The notes beneath the pieces were generated by a model, which had not been told where the DNA came from, ran no database searches, and saw only the letters and a list, made by a program, of their open reading frames with translations. From Lachnospiraceae bacterium (GTDB lineage Bacteria > Bacillota > Clostridia > Lachnospirales > Lachnospiraceae), in assembly GCA_015056765.1 (NCBI GenBank), contig SVFQ01000015.1, positions 1-64,000 of the forward strand: a DNA stretch of 64,000 nt, given 5' to 3'. Shown in pieces: positions 44,310 to 52,935 of the stretch. Every line of letters starts with the position of its first letter. Within the stretch, counting starts at the first letter, position 1. The position numbers and the translations under genes were made by a program.

Positions 44310-46895
44310 ATGAATATTTCGAAGTTTACACAGAATTCCATACAGGCCGTCCAGATGTGTGAGAAACTGGCCTATGAGTACGGACATCAAGAGATTAATG
44401 AGGAGCACCTGCTTACCAGCTTGCTTACCATAGAGGATTCTCTTATCTTGAAGCTTGTAGAGAAGATGGAGATTCAAAAAGAGTACTTTGTAAACCGCGT
44501 TAAGCAGGGCTTGGACAAATGTCCGAAGGTCCAGGGCAGCAATGTGCAGGTATACATGGGCCAAAGCCTTAATAAGGTGCTGTTAAGCGCTGAGGATGAG
44601 GCCAAGGCCATGGGAGATGAGTATGTCTCCGTAGAGCACCTTTTCCTGTCCCTTTTGAAGTATCCAAATAAAGAAGTCAAAGAGATTTTCAGAGAGTTTG
44701 GTATCACCAGAGAGCGTTTCTTGCAGGCTCTTTCTTCCGTGCGAGGCAATCAGCGTGTCACCAGTGATAATCCGGAAGCCACCTATGATACCTTAGAGAA
44801 ATATGGCCAGGACCTGGTGGAGCGTGCGAGAGAGCAGAAGCTTGACCCTGTCATCGGTCGTGATCAGGAGATTCGTAATACCATCCGTATCCTGTCTCGT
44901 AAGACTAAGAATAACCCTGTCCTCATCGGTGAGCCCGGTGTAGGTAAGACAGCAGTAGTAGAAGGTCTTGCCCAGCGTATTGTCCGGGGAGATGTGCCGG
45001 AGAATCTGAAGAATAAAAAGATTTTTGCATTGGATATGGGTGCACTGGTAGCCGGTGCCAAGTATCGTGGCGAATTCGAAGAGCGTCTGAAAGCAGTGCT
45101 GGAGGATGTGAAGAATTCCGATGGTGAGATCATCCTCTTTATCGATGAGCTGCATACCATCGTAGGTGCCGGTAAGACAGATGGTGCCTTGGATGCCGGC
45201 AATATGCTGAAGCCTATGCTGGCTCGTGGCGAGCTGCACTGCATCGGTGCTACCACCTTAAATGAATACAGAGAGTACATTGAGAAGGATGCGGCGCTGG
45301 AGAGACGTTTCCAGCCTGTTCTGGTAGAGGAGCCTACCGTAGAGGATACCATTTCCATCCTCCGTGGTTTGAAGGATAGATATGAGGTATATCACGGTGT
45401 AAAGATTATGGATAATGCTCTGGTCAGTGCGGCCATGTTGTCCAACAGATATATATCCGATCGTTTCCTGCCGGATAAAGCCATCGACCTGGTAGATGAG
45501 GCCTGCGCCCTGATTAAGACAGAGATGGACTCCATGCCTGCAGAATTGGATGAATTGACTAGGAAAGTCACTTTGATGCAAATGGAAGAGGCAGCGCTGA
45601 AAAAAGAGGATGATACTCTTTCTAAAGAGCGTTTAGCTGACTTACAGAAAGAATTAGCTGAGTTAAATGCAGATTTAAGTAACCGAAAAGCTAAGTGGGA
45701 GAACGAGAAAACCTCAGTAGATAAGCTGTCCAAACTCCGTGAGCAGATTGAGCACTTAAATGGTGAGATGGAAATCGCCCAGCGAAACGGTGACTATGAG
45801 AAAGCCGGTGAGTTGCAGTATTCTCAGATTCCTGCATTGCGCGCAGAGCTGGCCAGAGAAGAAGAGGCCTTAAAGAATAAGGATTTATCCTTAGTGCACG
45901 AGAAGGTGACAGAGGATGAAATCGCCCGTATCGTCAGCAGATGGACCGGTATTCCGGTAGCCAAGTTAGGCGAAAGTGAGCGTAATAAGACTCTGCATCT
46001 GGATGAGGAATTGCATAAACGTGTCATCGGTCAGGATGATGCAGTGACCAAGGTCTCTGAAGCTATCATCCGTTCCAAAGCAGGTATCAAGGATCCTAGT
46101 AAGCCTATCGGTTCCTTCCTATTCCTGGGTCCTACCGGTGTAGGTAAGACAGAACTTGCCAAGGCGTTGGCTGCCAGTCTTTTCGATGATGAGAAGAATA
46201 TGGTCCGTATCGATATGAGTGAGTATATGGAGAAGTTCTCCGTATCCAGACTGATCGGAGCGCCTCCAGGATACGTTGGATACGAAGAAGGTGGACAATT
46301 GACTGAAGCAGTCAGAAGAAAACCTTACTCTGTAGTGCTCTTCGATGAGATCGAAAAAGCCCATCCGGATGTCTTTAATGTGCTGTTGCAGATCCTGGAT
46401 GATGGTCGTGTGACGGACTCTCAGGGCCGTACCGTAGACTTCAAGAATACCATCCTCATCATGACTTCTAATTTAGGTGCCCAGTATCTGCTGGATGGCA
46501 TCGATGAAAATGGTCAAATTGATGCAAATGCAGAGAAACTAGTCATGGAGGAATTACGTGGTCATTTTAGACCGGAATTCCTGAATAGACTGGATGAAAC
46601 CTTGATGTTCAAGCCATTGACGAAGAAAGATATAACGGGCGTTATCGAACTCATTTTGCAAGATTTGAATCATCGTCTGGAGGATAGACAGCTGTCCATA
46701 GAATTGACCGATGCTGCCAAAGCCGCAGTAGTAGAGGATGCATACGATCCTATCTATGGCGCTCGTCCTTTGAAGAGATATATTCAAAAATATGTAGAAA
46801 CCTTAGCCGGAAAGATGATATTATCAGATCAGGTACAGGAAGGTGATACCATCAAGATTGATGTGAGAAATGGAGAGTTATATGCTACCAAATGA
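44310..46895 (+). CDS. clpB: ATP-dependent chaperone ClpB
   Basis: 861 residues from the ATG at 44310, which AAAAGGAGG precedes; longer readings start inside the promoter. N-domain, first AAA+ with Walker A GEPGVGKT (207-214), coiled-coil middle domain (about 400-525), second AAA+ with Walker A GPTGVGKT (607-614) and [11 protein letters not shown]. The middle domain marks it as ClpB rather than ClpC. It pulls apart protein aggregates with DnaK. Controlled by CIRCE. Its end overlaps the DUF4250 gene by 14 bases. Confidence 0.95.
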   Translation: MNISKFTQNSIQAVQMCEKLAYEYGHQEINEEHLLTSLLTIEDSLILKLVEKMEIQKEYFVNRVKQGLDKCPKVQGSNVQVYMGQSLNKVLLSAEDEAKAMGDEYVSVEHLFLSLLKYPNKEVKEIFREFGITRERFLQALSSVRGNQRVTSDNPEATYDTLEKYGQDLVERAREQKLDPVIGRDQEIRNTIRILSRKTKNNPVLIGEPGVGKTAVVEGLAQRIVRGDVPENLKNKKIFALDMGALVAGAKYRGEFEERLKAVLEDVKNSDGEIILFIDELHTIVGAGKTDGALDAGNMLKPMLARGELHCIGATTLNEYREYIEKDAALERRFQPVLVEEPTVEDTISILRGLKDRYEVYHGVKIMDNALVSAAMLSNRYISDRFLPDKAIDLVDEACALIKTEMDSMPAELDELTRKVTLMQMEEAALKKEDDTLSKERLADLQKELAELNADLSNRKAKWENEKTSVDKLSKLREQIEHLNGEMEIAQRNGDYEKAGELQYSQIPALRAELAREEEALKNKDLSLVHEKVTEDEIARIVSRWTGIPVAKLGESERNKTLHLDEELHKRVIGQDDAVTKVSEAIIRSKAGIKDPSKPIGSFLFLGPTGVGKTELAKALAASLFDDEKNMVRIDMSEYMEKFSVSRLIGAPPGYVGYEEGGQLTEAVRRKPYSVVLFDEIEKAHPDVFNVLLQILDDGRVTDSQGRTVDFKNTILIMTSNLGAQYLLDGIDENGQIDANAEKLVMEELRGHFRPEFLNRLDETLMFKPLTKKDITGVIELILQDLNHRLEDRQLSIELTDAAKAAVVEDAYDPIYGARPLKRYIQKYVETLAGKMILSDQVQEGDTIKIDVRNGELYATK

Positions 46896-47055
46896 TCCGG
46901 TAATGCTATTAAGTACGATTAATCTAAAACTTCGTGATTTCTACAGCAGTCTGGACATCTTATGCAAGGAACTGGACGTAGATAAAAAGGAGATTGAGAC
47001 CAAACTGGCATCCATAGACTATCGCTATGATGCCGAATTGAATCAATTCAAGTAA
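46882..47055 (+). CDS. DUF4250 family small protein
   Basis: 57 residues starting [20 protein letters not shown] and ending YDAELNQFK, the pattern of DUF4250 small proteins of Clostridia. The function is unknown. The ATG at 46882 lies inside the end of clpB and has TGGAGAG upstream, so it is translationally coupled to clpB and shares its heat regulation. Confidence 0.88.
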   Translation: MLPNDPVMLLSTINLKLRDFYSSLDILCKELDVDKKEIETKLASIDYRYDAELNQFK

Positions 47056-47073
47056 ATCTTAGAAGCAAGATTT

Positions 47074-47110
47074 GTAAATGGGGCTTTCGTTGAAAAAAAG
47101 CCCCATTTAC
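47074..47110 (+). other. Perfect 14-bp hairpin without T tract
   Basis: GTAAATGGGGCTTT (47074-47087) pairs with AAAGCCCCATTTAC (47097-47110) around a nine-base A-rich loop. It follows the clpB-DUF4250 operon by 18 bases but has no T run, so it may act as a mRNA 3' end stabiliser, a factor-dependent stop or the relic of an inverted repeat. Confidence 0.65.
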
Positions 47111-47116
47111 GCTATT

Positions 47117-47245
47117 ATGGGAATAGAAAGTAGAGAAGAAATAGCTACAGAGATGATAAGTGAGGGAGAGTTGTCGCTGGAACAAATCGCACGGTATTCA
47201 AAGCTTAGTATAGAAAAGGTAAAGGAATTAGTAGCACAGCATTAG
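47117..47245 (+). pseudogene. Remnant of a Rpn-type nuclease/transposase-like gene
   Basis: A 42-codon frame from ATG to TAG reading IATEMISEGELSLEQIARYS and IEKVKELVAQH. This is the pattern of the C-terminal helix-turn-helix tail of PD-(D/E)XK 'Rpn family' recombination-promoting nucleases. No ribosome site is visible and the rest of the gene is missing, so it is probably a 3' fragment. Its last codons (GCACAGCA) resemble the microsatellite unit that follows 46 bases later. Confidence 0.5.
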
Positions 47246-47290
47246 GGGCATAAACTGTAGATGTAAAAGGATGAGAGGGGTAAAATTTGA

Positions 47291-47345
47291 CAGCACAGCA
47301 CAGCACAGCACAGCACAGCACAGCACAGCACAGCACAGCACAGCG
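47291..47345 (+). repeat. Pentanucleotide microsatellite (CAGCA)10
   Basis: Ten perfect head-to-tail copies of CAGCA (47291-47340), then an eleventh copy changed to CAGCG (47341-47345). The sequence is non-coding or lies in a 29-codon frame from ATG 47271 to TAA 47358-47360 that would encode repeated STAQH. A five-base unit is prone to slippage and shifts frame with each step. It sits about 140 bases before the VWA gene. Confidence 0.95.
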
Positions 47346-47369
47346 GATATAAATATGTAATCCGCTTTT
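47342..47369 (+). terminator. Short terminator-like hairpin at the microsatellite edge
   Basis: AGCGGAT (47342-47348) pairs with ATCCGCT (47360-47366), then TTT. The left arm starts inside the last repeat unit. Confidence 0.5.
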
Positions 47370-47389
47370 ATAATGATACCTAAAAATAG

Positions 47390-47440
47390 GAGTTATGCGT
47401 ATGATATAGGGAATATCGTGCGTATAGCTCTTTTTCTTTT
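47390..47440 (+). terminator. Long hairpin with U tract before the VWA gene
   Basis: An 18-bp stem (47390-47407 with 47113 bases not involved; right arm 47413-47430) closed by loop AGGGA, with four G-U pairs and no mismatch, followed by TTTTTCTTTT. The left arm contains AGGAG and a tiny frame ATG-CGT-ATG-ATA-TAG (47394-47408). It is 45 bases before the VWA start codon. It could be a plain terminator or an attenuator for that gene. Confidence 0.85.
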
Positions 47441-47485
47441 GGAAAAATTATAGGAAATGTAGAGATTAAGGAAGGTAAAACAGAC

Positions 47486-49621
47486 ATGAGATGCTTAAAT
47501 TGTGGAACGGACAATCCGGAAGAAAGCAAGTTCTGCGCTAATTGTGGTCAAACGCTGATTGAATCCACACAGGAAGCGCAAATAGATGATGTTGAGAGTG
47601 CGGAGGAAAACCCAGATTGCGGGAATAAAGGAAAAAGAGCGTTGGTTATAGCGCTTGCATCCATTATTATAGTGCTCTTTGTTGCGTTTATGGTCGATGT
47701 GTCATTAGCTAACAAGTTTCGTAAGTCAATAGAAGTGTATCAACAACAAATGGACTCTTTCCAATCAACCGGGAAGTATAGCACGAAATACGGTGAGATA
47801 TTAGATAATGCAAATGACGCCAGAAAACATATGGCTTTTTGGAAATATGACGAAATAAATCAGGAGATGGATGAAAGTGTCTCAAGAGTAAAAAAACTAA
47901 ATGAGACAATTGGCGAGTACGAGAAATCCTTCCACTTGATAGCGGATGACCTTGACACAGGTGTGTATGTATTAGGTGATTTAGAAGAGTCGTTAGCAAG
48001 TGAAAAAGAAAGTTTTTCCGAAGCATTAAATGCTTTTGATGAAGATGCCTGTGAAAAATGTTTGGAAGAGTATCAAGCGGATTATGACAAGTTGATTGAG
48101 AATAACAAACAAATAGAGGAATCCTGCAGGGCGCTAATCGCAGATGCGCAAAGCAAGCTTGCCGGCTATTCAGACTTTACATCCTGCGAATCATATTTAA
48201 TCAACACCTATGTAAATGATGCGAAAACTATTTTGGACTCTCATAACTATGTGGAGATAAATACTGCTTATAATCTCGTAACTGATGTATTAAGCAGATT
48301 CCAGAATAACAATACGGCATCCTATTATTTGAATCATTATGTGCAGGCCGATGTGTCACAGGGAAATCTGGTAAAACTCTATTTCGATAGTGCAGGAAGC
48401 GATTCTTATCCGTTTGCGTTAGAAAACTTTGTCGTATATGAACAAAATGGAAATGTTTGGGATCCCTGTAAGACGGTCGATATTTCTACGATTGAAGGTA
48501 CCATGACGATTGATATCGTTGCAGATGTTAGTACCAGTATGACGTATGACTTTAATGATATGCAGAACGCGTTAAGCGGATTTGTGAATTATACGGATTC
48601 TGATACTAAATTGGGGTTATCTGTTATCTCATCAATTTATGAACGAAAGCTGGGATTTACACAAGATAAAAATGTCATAAAAGATGGAATATGGAATTTA
48701 GAATGTTATGGATGTACAAGTTTGTATCAGTCGTTATATTCTTCAGTTGTATATACAGCTTCGTCGGAAGGAGCAAGGTGTGTTGTAGCATACACAGACG
48801 GGCTAAATGAACCTTATGGAACAGGATATGATTATGATGCAGATGACGTAATTCAGGTGGCTAATTACTATCAGGTTCCGGTATACATTATAGGCCTGGG
48901 AAATGGAGTGGATAGTCCTACACTTCGAAATATTGCACAGGCTACCGGTGGCGAGTACTATTCAGCTTCTTCTGCATATAATTTACAGGATTTATACACA
49001 GATATATATGCGAAACAGGGAAAAATGTACCAACTGACATATGAAACAACTAGACCGAATACACAGGATAGAAACGTATACGTTATGTATAATGATGGTA
49101 ACTTTTCTATTCATTGTGAGCAGCTGTTAAACGCTGAAGCTTTACAAGCAGCATATGAATTAAATCAGTTTGAGTCCGGTGATTACACGGCTTATTATAT
49201 GGATAATAAATACCTGTCTTCTGATAATTTGAGTTATTTGGGAGATGATTTGGAAGCGGTACAAACTGTAATCAATATTTATTATGCAAAGAATGGCTAT
49301 AAGTTCGGAGATGGAGAAAACGGACAAAAGCAGCTTAATAAGATGTTGTCGCTTGGTGTAATAAGTTCGAATGGTACTTTAGATGGAGATACTGTTTCTC
49401 AGCTCATACGCCAAAACCCTATTTTGTGGCAAAACTTTAGTGCATTGTACAATTATCGATATGAATTGATATACTCCGTCGCTTACGGCTATTATACGGC
49501 TAACCCGGGTATTACATATGAGGAGTTACGAAAAGCTGTGATGGATTACTATAATGAATCAAACGAAAAAAGATTTGACCCGGTTGTGCAAGCTGCATGG
49601 AATGCATTGCTAAAAGGTTAG
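47486..49621 (+). CDS. Zinc-ribbon/VWA membrane protein
   Basis: 711 residues. N-terminal zinc ribbon with C3-x2-C6 and C17-x2-C20 (CLNCGT, CANCGQ), one membrane segment (about 52-72), a helical stalk (about 75-240), a VWA domain (about 340-510) with intact MIDAS residues (D347-x-S349-x-S351, CTSLY, YTDGLNE), then a Tyr-rich C-terminal region. The topology would place the ribbon inside and the VWA domain outside. VWA domains bind proteins or matrix through a metal ion. AAGGAAGG precedes the ATG. Base use is more AT-rich than in neighbours, which suggests separate acquisition. Role unknown. Confidence 0.87.
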   Translation: MRCLNCGTDNPEESKFCANCGQTLIESTQEAQIDDVESAEENPDCGNKGKRALVIALASIIIVLFVAFMVDVSLANKFRKSIEVYQQQMDSFQSTGKYSTKYGEILDNANDARKHMAFWKYDEINQEMDESVSRVKKLNETIGEYEKSFHLIADDLDTGVYVLGDLEESLASEKESFSEALNAFDEDACEKCLEEYQADYDKLIENNKQIEESCRALIADAQSKLAGYSDFTSCESYLINTYVNDAKTILDSHNYVEINTAYNLVTDVLSRFQNNNTASYYLNHYVQADVSQGNLVKLYFDSAGSDSYPFALENFVVYEQNGNVWDPCKTVDISTIEGTMTIDIVADVSTSMTYDFNDMQNALSGFVNYTDSDTKLGLSVISSIYERKLGFTQDKNVIKDGIWNLECYGCTSLYQSLYSSVVYTASSEGARCVVAYTDGLNEPYGTGYDYDADDVIQVANYYQVPVYIIGLGNGVDSPTLRNIAQATGGEYYSASSAYNLQDLYTDIYAKQGKMYQLTYETTRPNTQDRNVYVMYNDGNFSIHCEQLLNAEALQAAYELNQFESGDYTAYYMDNKYLSSDNLSYLGDDLEAVQTVINIYYAKNGYKFGDGENGQKQLNKMLSLGVISSNGTLDGDTVSQLIRQNPILWQNFSALYNYRYELIYSVAYGYYTANPGITYEELRKAVMDYYNESNEKRFDPVVQAAWNALLKG

Positions 49622-49641
49622 ATAAGTTAATTCAATCAGAA

Positions 49642-49674
49642 AGAAACCCTAGGTCGCTAGGGTTTCTCTTTTTT
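49642..49674 (+). terminator. Two-way terminator between the VWA gene and rarA
   Basis: AGAAACCCTAG (49642-49652), loop GTCG, CTAGGGTTTCT (49657-49667), then CTTTTTTC. It overlaps the last codons of rarA on the other strand. Confidence 0.92.
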
Positions 49675-50997
49675 CTCAACATTATCTTTCAAAAACTTCA
49701 TATGGTCCTTGATCTTCACTTCATAGCCATTTCCGGATGGCTGATAGAATTCTTTGCCGTTTAATTCATAAGGCAGGTACTGTTGCTCCACGTAATCATT
49801 TGGATAGTCGTGAGCGTATTTGTATCCGTCACCGTGTCCAAGCTTCGCGGCGCCCTTATAATGGGCATCCTGCAAGTGGGTAGGAATCGGCAAGGAACCT
49901 GATTTTTCTACTTCTTCCATAGCGTATACCACTCCCATATAGGATCTGTTACTTTTCGGGGCTGTAGCCACATAAGTGGCTGCTTCTGCCAGGATGATCT
50001 GAGCTTCCGGCATACCGATGCGTTCGATGGCAAGGGAAGCATTGGTGGCCACTACCAGAGCCTGAGGATCAGCCATGCCCACATCTTCTGCGGCACAGAT
50101 CATGATTCGGCGGGCGATAAAGATGATATCCTCGCCGGCTTTCAGCATGCGGGCTAAATAGTACAGCGCGGCATCCGGATCGGAACCTCGCATACTTTTG
50201 ATAAAAGCGGAGATGGTATCGTAATGATTATCTCCGGTTTTGTCATATTTCAGAGAACGCTTTTGGATGCATTCCTTGGCCACTTCCAGGGTGATATGAA
50301 TCTTTTCATCTTCGCTGCGCTCTGTGGTCAGGACACCTAGCTCGATGGCGTTTAAGGCGTGTCTTGCATCCCCGCCGGAGTATTCAGCCAGGAAATCTAA
50401 AGCGTCTTCTTCAATCTCTGCACGGAAGGAACCAAGTCCCCTTTCCGTATCAGTCAGGGCACGCTGTATCAAAGATTTGATATCCTCGATGGACAGCGGC
50501 TTTAATTCAAAGATGATGGAGCGGGAGATGAGAGCGCCGTTTACCTCGAAGTAAGGATTCTCTGTGGTGGCACCGATGAGGATGATGGTGCCGTCCTCCA
50601 CAAAGGGCAGTAGATAGTCCTGCTGTCCTTTATTAAAGCGATGAATCTCATCGATGAAAAGGATGGTCTTCTTGCCATACATCCCCTGATTGTTCTTGGC
50701 TTTTTCCACCACTTCCTCCATGTCCTTTTTGCCGGAGGTGGTGGCATTGATCTGCATGAATTCAGAACTGGTGCTGGCAGCGATGACTTTTGCCAGGGTG
50801 GTTTTACCGGTGCCCGGCGGTCCGTAGAAGATGATACTGCTGAGCTTGTCCGCCTTGATGGCACGATACAGCAGCTTATCTTTGCCGATGATGTGCTGCT
50901 GGCCTACTACTTCCTCCAAAGAGCGAGGACGCAGTCTGGCTGCCAAAGGCGACTCCTTCTCCATATTGTTTTGTCTCATATAATCAAATATATTCAT
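49657..50997 (-). CDS. rarA: Replication-associated recombination protein RarA/MgsA
   Basis: 446 residues. AAA+ clamp-loader-like ATPase acting at stalled forks: PLAARLRPRSLEEVVGQQHI, Walker A FYGPPGTGKTTLA, Walker B LFIDEIHRFNK, sensor ATTENPYFEVN, and the RarA C-terminal tetramer domain (SNRSYMGVVYAMEEV, ALGHG-type AAKLGHGDGYKYAHDYP). The start at 50997 (MNIFDYMRQ) fits family length; ATG 51003 is an alternative. No clear ribosome site is present, and a terminator for the upstream gene ends about 20 bases before the start, which is unusual. Confidence 0.93.
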   Translation of the reverse strand: MNIFDYMRQNNMEKESPLAARLRPRSLEEVVGQQHIIGKDKLLYRAIKADKLSSIIFYGPPGTGKTTLAKVIAASTSSEFMQINATTSGKKDMEEVVEKAKNNQGMYGKKTILFIDEIHRFNKGQQDYLLPFVEDGTIILIGATTENPYFEVNGALISRSIIFELKPLSIEDIKSLIQRALTDTERGLGSFRAEIEEDALDFLAEYSGGDARHALNAIELGVLTTERSEDEKIHITLEVAKECIQKRSLKYDKTGDNHYDTISAFIKSMRGSDPDAALYYLARMLKAGEDIIFIARRIMICAAEDVGMADPQALVVATNASLAIERIGMPEAQIILAEAATYVATAPKSNRSYMGVVYAMEEVEKSGSLPIPTHLQDAHYKGAAKLGHGDGYKYAHDYPNDYVEQQYLPYELNGKEFYQPSGNGYEVKIKDHMKFLKDNVEKKEKP

Positions 50998-51022
50998 GTC
51001 CATAAATCTATTATCTACGCGC

Positions 51023-51055
51023 AAAAAAGGGTTTGCAAGCATTACTTGCAAACCC
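51023..51055 (-). terminator. Terminator of the malic enzyme-DUF4364 operon (minus strand)
   Basis: On the minus strand GGGTTTGCAAG (51055-51045), loop TAATG, CTTGCAAACCC (51039-51029), then six Ts (51028-51023). It lies between the DUF4364 gene and rarA. Confidence 0.92.
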
Positions 51056-51061
51056 GTGGTT

Positions 51062-51574
51062 TTAAAATAAGGTTTTAACCAGGTACTGGTATACTTCCTG
51101 ATTTTTATCTGTCCAGTGGTCACAGATGGCAGAAGCACTTTCTTTATCCGGTACGGATATGGTGAGCTGCAGAAGCGGGATATCCTTTTCTTTGGCTACC
51201 AGATGGGCTTCATACTCGCCTGTGGTGGCTTTGTAGTACTCGGAAGTGATAGACACCTCATCTCTTAACTTTAGCTTGTTATCCTGTAGAAAAGCATCGA
51301 TTTCTTTGCGGATGGTTTCACCGATACGATCTTCGAAGAAGTTCAGAGTATCTTCCCCTTCTTTGGTGAGAGAAAGGTTCGTACGATTACGCACCGTCTC
51401 TGCCGTGATCATGCCGGCATCCACCAGGTCTCCGAAGGACTCTTGAAGGGTCATGTAATTGGTGTATCCCTTATCCAGAATAAATTCGCTGATCTGTGCT
51501 TTGGTCAGGGGAAACTCCACCTTCCCTAGCATATACAGAATCATAAGTTTATAGAGTGTCTGTGGTTCTTGCAA
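51062..51574 (-). CDS. DUF4364 family protein (winged-helix type)
   Basis: 170 residues: QTLYKLMILYMLGKVEFPLTKAQ, then a winged-helix-like region (SEFILDKGYTNYMTLQESFGDLVDAGMI) and a C-terminal beta domain, as in DUF4364. The likely role is DNA binding, but none is established. The frame opens with TTG at 51574, for which GTGAGG lies at normal distance on the minus strand; no in-frame ATG comes before residue 11. It is 23 bases after the malic enzyme gene and forms an operon with it. Confidence 0.85.
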   Translation of the reverse strand: MQEPQTLYKLMILYMLGKVEFPLTKAQISEFILDKGYTNYMTLQESFGDLVDAGMITAETVRNRTNLSLTKEGEDTLNFFEDRIGETIRKEIDAFLQDNKLKLRDEVSITSEYYKATTGEYEAHLVAKEKDIPLLQLTISVPDKESASAICDHWTDKNQEVYQYLVKTLF

Positions 51575-51597
51575 AATAATACCTCACTTGTGTCTTT

Positions 51598-52746
51598 CTA
51601 GATGTTTTCTTTGACTGCCTGAGCGACAACGTCTGCAACACGCGGATCAAATGCTTCCGGCAGGATATTATCTTCATTTAAATCTTCATCGCTTACAAGA
51701 GAAGCGATAGCCTTCGCTGCAGCAAGCTGCATAGGAATGGTAATCTGACGAGCACGGCCCTCTAAAGCACCCTTGAAGATGCCCGGGAATGCTACTACGT
51801 TATTGACCTGATTCGGGAAGTCCGAACGGCCGGTACCTACTACCTTTGCGCCGGCTTTCTTAGCCAGGTCAGGCATGATTTCCGGTACAGGATTGGCCAT
51901 GGCGAAAAGGATTGCATCCGCTGCCATAGAAGCCACCATCTCTTCGGACACGATGCCCGGTGCAGACACGCCTACAAAGATATCAGCGCCTACCATGGCA
52001 TCTGCCAGAGTACCTGTTTTGCGGTCCAGATTGGTGACTTTCACCATCTCTTCCTGCATCCAGTTCAGGTCCGGACTGTCAGGGCCTAAGATACCGCTTT
52101 TATCACACAGGGTGATGGCAGGAAAGCCGTAGTCTAAAAGCATCTTGGTGATGGCGATTCCGGCAGAGCCTGCGCCGTTTACCACGATCTTTACATGTTC
52201 CTTTTCTTTTCCCACTACCTTAAGGGCATTGATGATACCGGCCAGTACCACGATAGCAGTACCGTGCTGGTCATCATGGAAAACCGGGATATCCAGGATT
52301 TCCTGAAGTCTTTTTTCTATTTCGAAGCATCGAGGAGCAGAGATGTCTTCTAGATTGATGCCACCAAAACCGGGAGCCAGGTAGGTGACTGCTTTGATGA
52401 TTTCCTCTGTGTCCTGAGTATCCAGGCAAATAGGAACTGCGTTCACATCACCGAATTCTTTGAACAGGACAGCCTTTCCTTCCATAACAGGCATAGCAGC
52501 GTAAGGACCGATATTGCCAAGGCCAAGTACGGCGGAACCGTCGGATACAACAGCGATGGTGTTCTGCTTCCAGGTATAGGTGTAGGCTTTCTCCTGATCT
52601 GCCGCGATTTCCTTACAAGGTTCTGCGACGCCGGGAGTATAGGCTACTGCCAAATCTTCACGGCTGTTTACCTTGGATTTTGCGACTGTTTCCATCTTAC
52701 CTTTCCAGATGCGATGCATTTCTAGAGCTTTTTCTTGAACTGACAT
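51598..52746 (-). CDS. Malic enzyme (malate dehydrogenase, decarboxylating)
   Basis: 382 residues, the short bacterial type without a phosphotransacetylase extension. It converts malate to pyruvate and CO2 with reduction of NAD(P)+. Family sites: AYTPGVAEPC near the N-terminus with the catalytic Tyr, VVSDGSAVLGLGNIG, the metal-binding FHDDQHGTA and the Rossmann GAGSAGIA. GGAGG precedes the ATG. Whether NAD or NADP is used cannot be read safely. First gene of the minus-strand operon. Confidence 0.95.
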   Translation of the reverse strand: MSVQEKALEMHRIWKGKMETVAKSKVNSREDLAVAYTPGVAEPCKEIAADQEKAYTYTWKQNTIAVVSDGSAVLGLGNIGPYAAMPVMEGKAVLFKEFGDVNAVPICLDTQDTEEIIKAVTYLAPGFGGINLEDISAPRCFEIEKRLQEILDIPVFHDDQHGTAIVVLAGIINALKVVGKEKEHVKIVVNGAGSAGIAITKMLLDYGFPAITLCDKSGILGPDSPDLNWMQEEMVKVTNLDRKTGTLADAMVGADIFVGVSAPGIVSEEMVASMAADAILFAMANPVPEIMPDLAKKAGAKVVGTGRSDFPNQVNNVVAFPGIFKGALEGRARQITIPMQLAAAKAIASLVSDEDLNEDNILPEAFDPRVADVVAQAVKENI

Positions 52747-52782
52747 GATGACCTCCTCGATAACTGTTTTTCTACTTAAATA

Positions 52783-52811
52783 ATCATATCGACAGCAAGT
52801 GGAAAAAGCAA
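52783..52811 (-). promoter_or_regulatory. Promoter of the malic enzyme gene
   Basis: On the minus strand TTGCTT (52811-52806), 17-base spacer, TATGAT (52788-52783), about 37 bases before the start codon. Confidence 0.65.
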
Positions 52812-52863
52812 TACGAAACGGATTGGTTGACTAATTTTTAAGGATTGGTTGAAGAATTTTCAC

Positions 52864-52892
52864 TTGCCCTGGTTGATAAATTGTGATATAAA
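52864..52892 (+). promoter_or_regulatory. Promoter of the second GGDEF/EAL gene
   Basis: TTGCCC (52864-52869), 17-base spacer, TATAAA (52887-52892). It would start transcription near 52899, which supports the ATG at 52936 over a TTG at 52849. Confidence 0.5.
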
Positions 52893-52935
52893 CAGTACTT
52901 GTGTCTTTAGAATTAGGGAAGATAGTTTAATTTTT

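Noticed and set aside
47291-47345. CRISPR array
   Set aside because: The repeats are five bases long and contiguous, without spacers; it is a microsatellite. No other CRISPR-like repeats or cas genes are present.
52849-52935. Upstream TTG start for the second GGDEF/EAL gene adding 29 residues
   Set aside because: The extra residues are not membrane-like, and a plausible promoter (52864-52892) lies downstream of that TTG.
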